Position numbers and translations under genes: made by a program. A DNA stretch of 64,000 bases from Litoditis marina (taxonomy: Eukaryota > Nematoda > Chromadorea > Rhabditida > Rhabditidae), in contig OZ038437.1 of the NCBI GenBank assembly GCA_964036275.1, positions 171,001-235,000 on the forward strand, read 5' to 3'. The stretch's first letter is position 1; the number at the start of each line of letters is the position of its first letter. The notes beneath the pieces were generated by a model that saw only the letters and a program-made list of their open reading frames with translations, made no database searches and was not told where the DNA came from. This document shows positions 48,445-61,000 of this stretch, piece after piece.

Positions 48445-51400
48445 ATGCGAAAGTCTGTCTCGTGCAAAGGACTACTTCGTTTGGACAAATCAGTCGAGAC
48501 CCCCGTGCCAGACAAATGTCAACTGCCCAGTTCCCTCATTCACCGAATACTAGATATGACACATATTGTAGATCAGATAATATGGAGAGCCGTCAACAAA
48601 GACATCAAAAACCACGTAGATGGGAAAATGGCCAAGGTTCGTAATTATTTCGTGATTTATTTCAATGTTCCATGAATACGCATAAATTGTGAAGTATGTT
48701 TCTATAATAAAACAGATACTGCAACTGCAGTTTCGACATCTTTCAGTAGGATCATCTTCCAGCTCTTGCAGAAGTTACATACCTGATTCCAACCGTCCTT
48801 GATGGAAATAATAGCTCACATTATGTAGTTAATTCTCTATTATTGGTATTCAAAGTGAATAGGTTTTAGTTTGTTTTCCAGATAGACACTTTGAGTGTCC
48901 GGAAAGTGAATATTGGACAAGCGACTACATCGGACTGGTTTTATCTACAAAACAGCCAAGTTGCGCTGAAGATCACAGAAAACACATCAAACATTGTCGT
49001 GGACTCGAAGTGAGTTTTGAAAGTTATTAACTGGACTACCACAATTTTCCACAAAATACACGTTTGTGAAACAAGTACACAATTGCATTCTCTATTTTTT
49101 AATTTCTCAGAACTCGTAACGTTGTCGAGGTTCAACTGGATTACATCAGCAAGTGGAATTACCATTACACCAGTTGCCACTCACACATAAACAGATAGAA
49201 CGAGAACCAATTATAAAAGTTTCTGACAGTATGACAAACCGCACAAACCCAATGTTCAAATTGCCTAACCGGTTACGAGGTTTTTGATGATTACATAGAA
49301 GTCATATGAAAATCGAGTTACTATTCTGAAATATTACTGTAAATGTTCATAAACGTGTAAAGAACACTATATGTTTTCAATTCACGTCAGGTGGACTTCT
49401 CGAGACATCCAGTCAGTGGTTGGACTGATGAGCATGTTCCGAAGTGCCGTCAAACAAGCCACGATTGACGCCCCAATCGCTGAACTGGTGAGTAGTTCCC
49501 ATGGGTTCTCATGAGCTAACTAGAATGGCTGATTCAAGTGCTGAACTCAATGTTAGCCTGAGATTATGTGAGTAGAAGGCATACCACCAACACATTTTGT
49601 GATGCGTTTCTGTCATCGAACTGTATAGTATTGTACATTCTTTCCGAAGCAAAATTGTACAGTGTGTGTTGCCCATTCCACTGGGTTTTCAGTGTAAATA
49701 TAGACATGTCAGTAAGAATTACGAAAACTGGTAGAAGTCGTCAAAAATGTTATAAATCTGTTCTCAACTAAGCGAACGAGAGTTTTTGCATTTCCAGCTG
49801 GTTGTCTCTCTTTCTGCCCTCGACTTGAATAGATGGTACGCGTTCCAATGTTACATGAAGGCCATGGATGCTTTCGATTCGGATATGCACTTGGATTGTG
49901 ATTTCACGCACCCCGGACAGGTGGGTAATTTAGAGAGGGACAGAAAAAAAATTTAGTATAAAAGAGCTAATCAAGAGAAACCTATAAATATAACTTTTAA
50001 TTCGAACTAACGAACCTAATTTGCATACGGTTGACACGTGTTTGCTTGTTTTGGCGCGCGCAACGTTATATTTAGGTACCCTGGGTACCTAAACTAGCTT
50101 TCCTTTCTGGCCCCCTTCAACAACTATTGGAACATGAGAACAATTCGTGGAAATAAAAACAAATTTACCCCAACAGTCCAATAACAATACTTATGTGAAG
50201 TAGGTGTGGTCGTTACACATACACCTTTTCAAACAAGTCAACCAATAAAATGGCCTATTCACACTTACAGCTAACGTTTTTAGAACTTGTTACGACAGAA
50301 ACGTTTTAGAGTTCACGCAACACTTCAAAACAACTTTGTGAACATGGTTCGTTTGTGAAATTAAATTATTTAGAAAATGTGACTTCATCTCTCTCATCTT
50401 CTAGGTCTATTGGCCGAACCTAGTGAACTTGACGATTCGCACCACCGAAAAAGAGGCGCCACATCTTGCGAGGTAGGGGAGTGGAGAACATGTAGTGGCA
50501 CTGTTATTCGTAGTTCGGTTCGCGAACTCACAAGGAAGATCGCGTTTGTCTGAAGTTGTCAAACTACAAACACTTAGGGCATCACATACCCTGAAAGCTT
50601 TTTCAAAATCGACAGAAAATCGAGAATCATAACACACCTAGAAAGTACATTGTTACACAAAATATATTTGGTAGAATACAATTAACACTCTATTTAATTG
50701 TACATTTTCAGAGTTATTGACTACGGCGTGCAGTGCAACTGGGTGCTCGATAGACGAAATCTGGATCTTCTACGAATTGTCTTCAGCGACTTGGACTCAA
50801 CTTCGCGAGAAGTCAAGAGACATTTGTATCATTTCAGGTAGGAGTGACATTTTGAACAGGCGGCGTAGCAATCCCTCACAAATCTCGTGAGATATCTCAT
50901 GAGCTATTCGCACGAGCTTCTCATGTGGTTCTATTGGTTGCTATGCTACAACATTGAGAGTTCCCGATCAGCTCATGAGGTATGTGAACTTCTCATGAGC
51001 TTGGAGGGATTGCTACGCAGCCAGGATCAAATCTCACTAAAAATCTTTACGAGAGCCAGCCAATTTACTAATCAAATATATAAGTGACATCAGCAACCAT
51101 CAAACAATTAAATGATGTCACTGTGAGAGAGCATAACAATGAAAAAAGAGCAGTTTGAATCGTGGATGAACATCAGAAATCCAGTCCCTCATCATGATTC
51201 ATTCACGGATTTATGTTTTTACTATGCATACCAGTGAAAAATGGTACAGTTCACATTGTTCCTAATTACACTCCTACATAATACTTTCGAACTTTCAATA
51301 ACTACATTTCGATGTGAACTTCAATTTCGTTGCGGATACTTCAACGCTGATGAATTAGGAATCAGAGCCGCGTACAAAAAACTTTGACCTTTTCAATAAC

Positions 51401-51756
51401 ACTTAGCTAATTTAAATACTGCCTTTAGGGTCCTTTGGTATTAAAAAGCATGAGAAGAATAAAAGTATATGAAAAATACCCATCATTTATGTTCGCGTGA
51501 TAAATAGGTTATAGCGTACTCTGTTACCACATTGAGTCTAATACAGTGTGTTTCGCCTAATCCAATTGTTTTTGTAGTTTGATCCCGTCACATTTGTGAA
51601 ATTCTGTCGCATACGATAGCGTTAGCTGCGGGAGGCAGATAATTCACTAACTATTAATAATTCTAGACTCAATGTTCAATTATCTTTTGCAGATGTTGGG
51701 CCGGCTCTCTTGGTTTTGATCATCGTTTCGAACAGCAGTTTGGAGTTCTTATTTGA
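48445..51756 (+). CDS. F-box-like protein, about 279 aa, eight exons
   Basis: Exons 48445-48636, 48882-49009, 49111-49152, 49391-49487, 49798-49920, 50405-50472, 50712-50837 and 51693-51756 sum to 840 bases and keep frame throughout. The start ATG lies 12 bases after a TTTGCAG acceptor, which fits a spliced-leader site or an upstream exon. Near residue 30 the segment CQLPSSLIHRILDM resembles the core of nematode F-boxes (LPxxLxxxIL), which recruit substrates to SCF ubiquitin ligases. The remaining 240 residues show alternating beta and helix patterns and end without a recognised motif, possibly an F-box-associated type of domain. The donor of exon 3 (AA|GTGGAA) is weak. A MITE sits in the last intron. 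Confidence 0.6.
50857..51024. mobile_element. TIR-bearing MITE, copy 1 (168 bp, intronic)
   Basis: Begins CAGGCGGCGTAGCAATCC and ends with the near-inverse GGATTGCTACGCAGCCAG. The inside has repeated CTCATGAG palindromes. It lies in the last intron of the F-box-like gene. A relative in reverse order is at 54667-54850. Non-coding. Confidence 0.8.
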
Positions 51757-54152
51757 AAGGATCAATGGAAAACAGTTTTCTCCCAACTTTGCTCATGAGA
51801 TATTCTTTCAAACATTGACTTTGACTCATTTCTGTGAAGAAAACATCTTCGAGTGACCGATTTTCCGTGAATTACTTCTTCTCACTCATGTTTCCACCCC
51901 CGCAACTTGTTGATATCACACTGACCTGCTTTAACATATATCTTGCTGATAGTATAATCTCTGAAGCTGTTTAATATTTTCATCATTTTGTGTACGAAAG
52001 ATTTGTCCCTAGGTCTAATCCTAATAAACGCAATGTGATTATTATGTGAAAGAGCGCTGTAAGGACTCTATGGTACTCGAAATGAAGTTTATTCGCAGAG
52101 GATTACTAATAAAGGTGTCCGAGTACAGAAATATGCTGAAATATTACCTATGACGGATACGAATCCCAAGGGCTTGCGGATAGAGACGCAATCAACTTAA
52201 AAGGGAGCATGGAAATGAATTTGTAGTTTGATCTAAATAACTCGCGAAGTACAACTCGTTTCTGAGAACCTGTTGTTTTTTCTCTCATTCATCTCATGTG
52301 CACAACATTCTGCAAAACATAGCGTGGTTTTGCATAATTTGCATATTTTCTCTCGGTTTGTTAAAGGTCACATGGTTTGACAATCGTGACTATGTTGAAA
52401 ACCTTCCGAAAAGGGATAGAAGAATAAAACTGAAATAACAACAAGAAAAGTATATTGAGTGTTTCGTATAGGCAATTATCATAGCCGAATTGTAGTATGG
52501 GCTCGACACACGCAATAATTTACGACTTTAGATTTAAAAAGGAACGGGATAGAACTACAGATACGGCTAGATGTGGCGAAATACACCGTACTAGCTCGCT
52601 TTGAAATGATCGAACCCTATAGTTCAGTTATGTAGAAAGGAGTGTTTGCTTATTCATCATCTGCATATGCATCTGGTACAATCATCGTTTCAATTGTGCA
52701 GTACTGCAACAATGCATATTATACAATGAGCTCGTAACAGAGTAAGCAATACTCTACATTTTATTCTTTCTCCTAAATCTACAATTATAGTTTGTAGTGC
52801 CACATATACCAATGTGGAAAGACACGACATTCTATTCTATTCTATTCTATATTACCGGACCACAAACTACAACTCGGACTGTGCGATAAATCTTAGAAGG
52901 AAAACTAGTCACAAGGTTGCATTGAGATTACGTCGTATAATGTTAGTCAAGCGCACAGTCACTTAAAACATGATAAATGCAGCACAACTTAGAAACGTGC
53001 AATGACAAAGTGCACGACGCCTCATTAGAATGCTAACTTTACTTGACTATTCAATTCAATATAAATATACAACTGTACAACCTTCTGTGAAATTCACGAA
53101 TGTTTGGAATCTTGACAACACTTTGTGTTTTCGAATTGTAGGATGTCAACTTCGAAAGAGTCTGTTTTGGACAAAGCAACTTTTCATTTCAATCAGTTCC
53201 GTTGTATTGACCCCATTCTAGATTGTCTCATTCGAACACTTTCACTCAAATCACCCATGATACCGAAATGCTTTCTAATCATTTTGATTTCTGAAACAGG
53301 TTAGTTCAATAATGTTCACGTACAAACTATGGAATGTTAGTGTGTTATTTGTCCCCACTCGCTTTTCTGCAGAAACATAGTGAGAGATATATGTTTGATA
53401 CACATGGATTGACAAAAACTAAATCCAATGAACACAATATCTCGCTTTTTTGAACGACAGCTATCGTGGCGTTTCGTGCCATGGAAACTTATTCATTTTC
53501 GTCCTTCTGAGTTTCTAGTGTTTCATGTTCTGGTTTGAGTAGAGCTTCGATGTTTTGGTATTTTGTCATTCGCCGCGTGATCAAAATACCAAAATTTCAA
53601 AGCTCTACTCAAGTGTTATTCTTCGAGAGTGTTTGAAAGAACGTGACTATCACCTCACGTACACGACCGCGTAACTATCGGGTGCCTCAGGAGCAAAGAT
53701 ATGTGTTTGTTTGTACACAAATTTGAAAGACACTGTATAATTTCGTCGTTGTTCCAAAGTTTTTGTCGCGTTTTGAGGAACCCTCTTAAAGGACTGGTTC
53801 ACAAACCCGTCGAGTCTCTCAAACACACTGAAACCATATAATCATGTCCTCTAAAATGGCGCTGTTGGGAATCAATGGTGTTACTCTAAAGTGTAATGGG
53901 AGATTACAGTAAACTCATGCGAGGTCACATTGAACTGACAAGGGCTATAGCATAACTAGATTGTGCTGTGGTTGTTGTAGTAGAAGCTCATAAAAAGCAT
54001 TTTGAGATCGACCCTAATTCAAGACGATTTGGATTACATCCTGCAATTGAAACTCTATTAGAACCCCACTATCTTAAACGTTCTAGTAACACAATATAAA
54101 AACTGTGCAACTGAAAAGACTAAAATTATGACATAGTTGATCTACTCTCCAG
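51757..54152. other. Intergenic stretch, no supported gene
   Basis: No exon chain is visible. Contents worth noting: a short TATTC microsatellite near 52832-52852, dispersed copies of TACAACTCG/TTTGTAGTG words, and an inverted repeat at 53537-53610. The first exons of the following plus-strand gene may lie in its right part. Confidence 0.5.
53537..53610. repeat. 29-bp inverted repeat (hairpin)
   Basis: Left arm 53537-53565 (GAGTAGAGCTTCGATGTTTT then GGTATTTTG) is mirrored at 53582-53610 with two mismatches, around a 16-nt loop. Could form a stable hairpin or be a tiny foldback relic. Confidence 0.85.
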
Positions 54153-57100
54153 TTTCTTCCCAAAAGTATGGCAACGACGAGCCTTTGGTGATTCCCGTCT
54201 CAGGGGCCCAGGCCCAGTTCCCCGCTCTAATCACTGCCGACAACTTTCCTCTTTTCCCCTTCACAGACCAGTACGCGACCGGAATCGAAATCAATCCGGC
54301 CAATAAAGTTGTGAGTTTTCTATCGTTTAACTGTACTGTGTTTTTTCGAAAAGAAAAACTTCATCACTTCTCTCAACAAAAACGAGTTCTGTGGGACGTT
54401 ATATAACACTCTGGAACGTGTCTTCAAGTTTGCGAAAAATAAAATTTCAATAAGTCTCTCAAGAATGTCTCAATGTCGTTCACAGGCACTTTTAAAAATG
54501 TTCGTTGTAGCTCTATTTCAACATGTTAGATTCTTGTAACTTCTGTATACGGTGCTTCGTGCTTCTTACCACACGTACTCACTACTCAATAACTAGTTTT
54601 TCGAACCCAATATTTTCTGTGAAAAACTGTCACTCGAAAGTTTTGGCACACTCCTAATGAGTCTCCCTGGCGGCGTAGCAATCCCTCCAACCTCATGAGA
54701 AGTTAACATAGTTTCTCATGAGATACCTCATGAGCTGATCGTTAACTCTCAATGTTGTAGCATAGCAATCAATAGAACCTCATGAGAAGCTCGTGCGAAT
54801 AGCTCATGAGGTATCTCACGAGATTTGTGAGGGATTGTTACGCCGCCTGGTAATAATGAGAGTTTTGACATGAAACATAGGCTTCTAGGTGCATTTTCAA
54901 AACCAATTATATGATTTCCAGTCATTGGCTGGAGATTTCAATGTGCCTGTACCTGGCTGGGGCAACTTTGATGTGGACGGAAATCTCTATTTCGGGCATA
55001 TTAATGTCGACGCTAAGGTTATATTATAACCTTCTAAACAAAATAAATGGCATTTGTGTCGGTATTTCTGTGTACTGTATGTAGTCACATTTTCAGGAAA
55101 TAGGGCGTGTGATGAGAGAGTGAGGGTTCAGGTGAGAACGTGCCAGCTTTACCGATAGAGGGTGGCATATTCAAGTGATTGTAACTATGCATGAGCTCGA
55201 AAATAAAACCAATAGATGAAGAACTTGTTTATTCCGTTCTTCTCACAAGTCTCGGCACCTCACAAGAACCAAATGCAATCGAAACCAGAAATTTACAAAA
55301 TAGAATGTGGTCGTGAAAGCATCTCAAGAGCATAAATCGTCCAAAAATGTCAAAAATTCCTTGCACTTAGTGTTGTTTGTATATGATGTGTGGCTGGAGA
55401 GGAAGTTGCGTGAAGTTTAACGAAACCAGCTGTCAATAAAAATGGTGGGTTTCAAAGCTCTAATCAGCGATGAAGAATAAGTTTTTATTTTTTTTGTTCC
55501 ACAAATAATGAATTGAGATATAACCATTCTACTCTGCTCCGCTAAGGCGAGAACTATCAATGCTGATTTAGGTTGGATACCAAATCCGTCCTTCAAACAA
55601 ACTAGGTATAAAACCTGAAACTCTGGCGCTTCTGGCACAGAATCCGGAATTCCGAGAAGCGAGAAGTTAGTTTCATATTTTCATGATTCAATACTCGAAA
55701 GTAAAGTTCTACACATACAAGCATTAAATGCTGTTTAGAAGCATACAACGTTTTTGGAACATTGACACATTGCTAAAGCTTGTGATAAACTTCTATATCT
55801 CTCGTAATTTCGGGATATCTACTGGTTTCTCAACCCGTTGTACTGCGAAACAGGAATTGGATCATGCCATACGCATTTCATTACGAAACCTTTCCAGAAA
55901 AGGCGAAAGAAGTGGTTGTTGGTCGTATTCCGTATGGGTATGAGCCGATTAAGTGCAAACCACCGTACTGTAACCCCTTCGTACATCACACTGGAGTAGC
56001 TGTGGAGGTGGAGCAAGGTGAGTATGAGGAACGACTATTTCGTCAGAGCCGTTTGGCCTCACAACACGTCATAACACGAATTTCGTGCAAAACAGTGTGG
56101 AATCTAACTACAAACAGCGGTTCAGGGTGACATTCACCGCACGAACCTGTTTTGGAGCGCTAACTTATTTAAGGCAAACATCTTTGAATCGAATTTCGCG
56201 TTATCACATCATTGTTTGCCAGTTTGTCTGAAACGCACCGGTATCAAACTGCGAGACTGGTGGTAATGAAAAGAGCTCATGAAGAAACGCAGTTCTTTGC
56301 GATATGTTGTAGCTTATTGATGGATTAATGAAAATGTCCTGAACAAAAAAACGTATCCTATACTAAACAAAAAGCTGAGCGTGAATATTAAGTCGATAAA
56401 ATGAATAGTAACGCAAATAGTCCCACTTCTCGCCAAAAGTGAAGACACAATAACCACAGTGTATTTTTTTTATTGTATGTTCTTGAACTCTGATAGAAAG
56501 AATCAACATGTTACGGAAGCACTGACTAAAGGTTTGATATGATCTCGTTCTCTTTGAAATTGTCATCAATGCCGATCATGTCATGTCAATCCTGTCAATG
56601 TCAGGGGATCAATGGGTTTTTCTCTATGGAAACTCCGTGTTAAGGTGACGACTCGTTCTTCATTGGTGGCATTGACTTCCCACTGCCGATCGGAGAAAAT
56701 GGGGCCGGAGTTCGCTTCCCGCTGTCCGGAGCAGTTGAGGCGGTTCGTTTATCTGAATTCTCTGGAACTTCGAACAGAATGTTTCGGAAGTTTGTAATTG
56801 GCTGAACACGAACAACTATGGTCTCAAACACTGATGATAATTCAATGTCCGAAATTTTCGTGACAGCCGACATAATTCAGAAACTGACTGCATATTAGTT
56901 TCTATCGACAGTATACTTCAGAGCATATACATGCTTCAATAATGTTGTATTTGTACAAGAACTAAGCCTTATTCCCAGTGTTTTCCAGGGTACGTCTCCT
57001 TACGCCTACGCACACGGTCACGCCTTCAATCCCGTTTCACCTTTCGATTTAAAATCATTGCATCAGGAATATGATCCTAGCAGAGGTGAGCCAGAATATA

Positions 57101-57379
57101 GTTTCTAGATCTTGAGTGACTTTGATGTTCCGATGGTTGAATAAGAAAACCAACCAATTTATTTAGTTCGAGGACAACCCTCAATTTCGTTCAATCGTTT
57201 CATACTAGCGAGTAAGTTTTTGTGCTCAGTTGAATACTTCTATTTGTTCCTACGATTTTATTTAATGCCTACTTTTTACAAAATACATTGCTTTGCTATC
57301 AGGAGTGCGTCGCAGTCCCAAGAAGAAAATCAACAAGAAGGAGTTCTACAAGAAGTTTTTCGACAAAATGCCAGATTAG
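54153..57379 (+). CDS. Unknown nematode-type protein with CKPPYCNPF motif (5' incomplete)
   Basis: Exons 54153-54310, 54922-55017, 55572-55665, 55854-56017, 56645-56793, 56989-57085 and 57303-57379 (TAG) are supported by good coding content. All junctions keep frame except 55665/55854, which is off by one base and needs transcript evidence. Contents in order: an acidic/aromatic part (FPLFPFTDQYATGI), VPVPGWGNFDVDGNLYFGHI, LGIKPETLALLAQNPEFREA, the Cys motif CKPPYCNPFVHH, then FFIGGIDFPLPIGENGAGVR, SPYAYAHGHAFNPVSPFDL, and a Lys-rich tail (RRSPKKKINKKEFYKKFF). The beta-rich repeats of Gly, Pro and Asn suggest an extracellular protein, but the N-terminus with any signal peptide was not found. 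No family is recognised. Confidence 0.55.
54667..54850. mobile_element. TIR-bearing MITE, copy 2 (184 bp, intronic)
   Basis: Begins CTGGCGGCGTAGCAATCC and ends GGATTGTTACGCCGCCTGG. Compared with the copy at 50857 its inside runs in the opposite direction (CACGAGATTTGTGAGGG sits at the right end). It lies in the first intron of the CKPPYCNPF gene as modelled. Confidence 0.8.
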
Positions 57380-57832
57380 TCGATAGAACATGTAATGAAC
57401 AAATGTCAACTAATAAATACATACCTGTTTCGATTGTAATTTTTGTTCGAAATTTCATAAAGATGCCTAGTTCGGAACATCAGCGAATTGAATTCTGTTT
57501 TATGTACGTGATCCACTACCGTGGAAAACCTTTTCGTCCATATATCGAGATCAAACTACACGGACGAATATATTGAAACTACTGAGATACTCCACGATTC
57601 CTTCAAATACAAAAGAGTAGACGAAAATTTATACATGTTATTTCGAAACAATGTAGGTGGATCTTTTTCTACGAAATACGCAATAGATCAGAATACATAA
57701 CATAGAACAGAATGTGATTGCTAAGAGAAGAATATAAATGAAGAGAAGTGTTTCTTTTTCCCTGATTCCCAGAAAAGGCAGTTCGGGACTCAGCTCCTGA
57801 AATGTGACATTTCAGGAAAAGAGTCGCCCTGG

Positions 57833-58040
57833 GTGTCTATCTATACCTTCCTCTCTGTTGCGTTTCTTCTTCTCATCTCTCTTTTTCTTTCTCCCTTTTT
57901 ATATACCCTATCTCTCTCTATCTCTCTTTCCCTCTCCCAATCTTTTCTATTTCTTTTCTCTCTTAGTCACTTATCTCAATTAGTCTCTCTTGTCTCAATT
58001 CGTCTCTCTCTCCTCTCTCTCTTTCTCTCTCTCTCCTTGT
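57833..58040 (+). repeat. CT-rich microsatellite tract
   Basis: A low-complexity run of TCTCTC and TTTCTC words, densest at 57905-58035. It borders the last exon I can trace of the minus-strand gene to the right. Open frames in it are compositional. Confidence 0.85.
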
Positions 58041-61000
58041 TTCCAATAATCTACCTCAACAGATGTCTCCAAAACCCCTGACTCTTCCTCTGAGTCCACG
58101 TGAAATTCATCATCATACGGGGCGAAATGGTTCTGCTGAAAAATAAGTTTTGTGGTAGAGGCAAAATGTAACATTTTTACCACAATAATATTCATAATAG
58201 ATCAGTTCTCGAATTTATCTTAAGAGCTTTGTCTTCATTTTATCATAAGACAAAATTTGTTAATGTTAATCAATATACAATATTATCGTGAAACTGATAG
58301 TCAATATTGTTTTTTTTCTTTGGGTCTTTTGAGATATTCTCGCTGTCACATGTTTCTAATTATTACAATACAATTACAATCGTTTATTACGGGATTAGAA
58401 TCGGTACAATTCGCCGCAACGTATTGTTTCTCATATGTTCCAATAATAGTGTATATGTTTGTAATACTACTGTCAATCTCGTGTGGTTCATCAACTATTT
58501 GCATGGGCATCACGATAGTTCTACCTCGGTATTGATGTACTCATTATCCGGCTCCGCCTCTTGCCACGACTCTGGCTCGCTTTCTGGAATACAACATAGA
58601 ACTCGGTCTTTCGGAAGTGAACCTGTACGTCAGCAGGTTCAGCTTCAGTCTTTTCCATTCCTACTGAGACTCCTACAGTAAGATTTCTAGCAGTTTTGCT
58701 ACTTCCAAGTAGTTTTGCTAACTTACTTTCGATCGGAGCAGTTGATGATTCTCGTACCTCATTCTCCTTCTCAGGCAGAGTAAGTAAACCAGAGGATTTT
58801 CCATGAACTTCATTTTCAGCTTCACAACAGCCTTCGGGGGGTTTGTAAGGTTATTGTAGGAGTCCCAGTAGGAATGGTGTGAACTATATCACGCTCTGTT
58901 TGTAGTGTGATGTCGTTGCTTTTGAGCTTTTGCTTCACACCGCGGGATGTCTTCATTAAACCTAGTAAACAATATTTGCAACCAGATCTAACTCCAACAA
59001 AGAATTCGTCATTTCCTTCACGTTCGAGAACCAGTAGGCCGTGAGCATCGTCTAGGGGTCTTCAAACACATCTCTCGTAAGCTTCCCAGAATAGGAAACT
59101 GGGAGTTTGAGTTATTGATACACAACTCATTCATTTGGCAATGGTTTTCAAAACTACTCGGTAATAAGGCGAGATTTGTTTCTATCCCTGTATTTGCTCT
59201 CTTAATCTCCTGCATTGTTTGCTTATCCTACATCGTTCCCACTGAACCCCCCACAGTTCTCACTGAAACTTCGATGATTTGCACATTCAAAACGCAATGA
59301 AATTTTGAAATTATTCTGAGGTCTCGACGAGTCTCGATGAAAAAAATACTTCAACTAATATAGTTTTTGATTCGCGGCAATACTCCACTCTGTCAACCAA
59401 CCAGTACAGTCTCACGACTCGGAAGAAAGAAATGTTGGAAGTGGAGTGCGCGCGGAACAGTTGAAACTCTAAGGGGTTATTTTATCTTTGAAAGTTTCCG
59501 AGCTCACGTGTTTACAGGTAATTGTTCCGGAAAAACCGACCCGAGTATCTGTTTTCCACATCTTTCTTCTTCAATATGGGTCGAACTACTATCCGACTTT
59601 TCCGGAACAGCGGAGTGACACTATCCTCTGGTACAGCAGTCGATGAAGTGGTTCCGGGTGGGGAACTATAAACTAACTTTATGTCAACAATCAGCCCTAC
59701 GTCCAGTTCGCAGCTCGGACTCATTTTCAAACTTAGGTTTATCTGAAATATATGCTCGGGCAAGTTATATTTTTGAGGTGCTTTTCCTGCAGAAAGCGCG
59801 TTGACAGAACAGTTCTCTCTCAATCGATTGATATTTCATAGTGTAAATAACCACGGCCAAAAGGACCCGACATCAAACTACAGACATAACAGAACTAAAC
59901 AAAAATTTCGCTGTTGCCGTTCATTGGAGATTTAACGGGTGCAACAAAGTTCGTTCATACTATGAGTTACTGTGGGACCCGCCACTCAGAAACGAGAAAC
60001 TATACAACCGAAAAGCCGAAAAGGAACCATAATGCTTGTGTAGGAAACGATGGGTCGTTTACAGACGCAACCGAAGTTTCCTCATATAATAAAACTCACA
60101 CTGTAGACATTTTTGGTGGCATTTCAGAACTAACCTGGTTGCATTTAAAGGAGTCCAAAAGTTTTTTTACGGAAGGCTGGCTGGAAGCTTAATGGTTGCA
60201 TGCAACCATCAAGCTTGTATGTAGTAACGGCCTAAAAGTGCACGTATAAATGACAAGCACTATACCTGGTTTGGTGTGACGAGGAACTCTCTTGCTTCTC
60301 TTCAAAACTACTTGACGTAACGCCGGGACTTTCGGTTGAAGAAGTATCTTGCATCTCTTCACTTCCGTAGTGCATATCATCCATACCGAATAGGGTACTC
60401 GTATCTACTACCACAGGAGTCACTATATCCCGATCTCTCTGCGAAAAATGATGATAGTAATTTATAGAGTACAAACATCAGACTACCTTAACATACTTTC
60501 TCACTTTTATTCGCTCTTTGTGCAGGAACATTTGGTAAACACTAACAGTTTTCAAGAGCAATTTTATTGTAGATATTGTACTCACTAGTCAATCTTGTCA
60601 TCAACAAGACCAGGAACGAGGTACATTGAAACGCGCTCTTCAGCCACTTCAGTATGAATTTTGCAATTTCAGCTAGTTCCCATCAATAATTAGCAGCATG
60701 TTGCCCCTCTGCCTCATGGAATTATTACAGTCGATATTAGCACTGCGACCTTTTCTCTTGAGCATTGTATGAACTGGCAATATTTCTCTCAGGATCACAA
60801 TCCCTCTGAATCGCAATCAGTGGTCCCCTCTATTAAACTCTCCACTGTTAAAGATTTTGAACAAACAATTTAAAAACGGACTTACGGAAATCTTTCACCT
60901 TTAAATTTGAAGCTGTCTACTGATATCAATTGGTTATTTTCGTATTATTACTCACAGTGCTGTAGTGTCCTGCTCTAAGAGATGAATACGCAAAGTTGGG

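Noticed and set aside
56640..56873. Minus-strand 77-codon frame
   Set aside because: It is antisense to exon 56645-56793 of the plus-strand gene, which joins its neighbours in frame.
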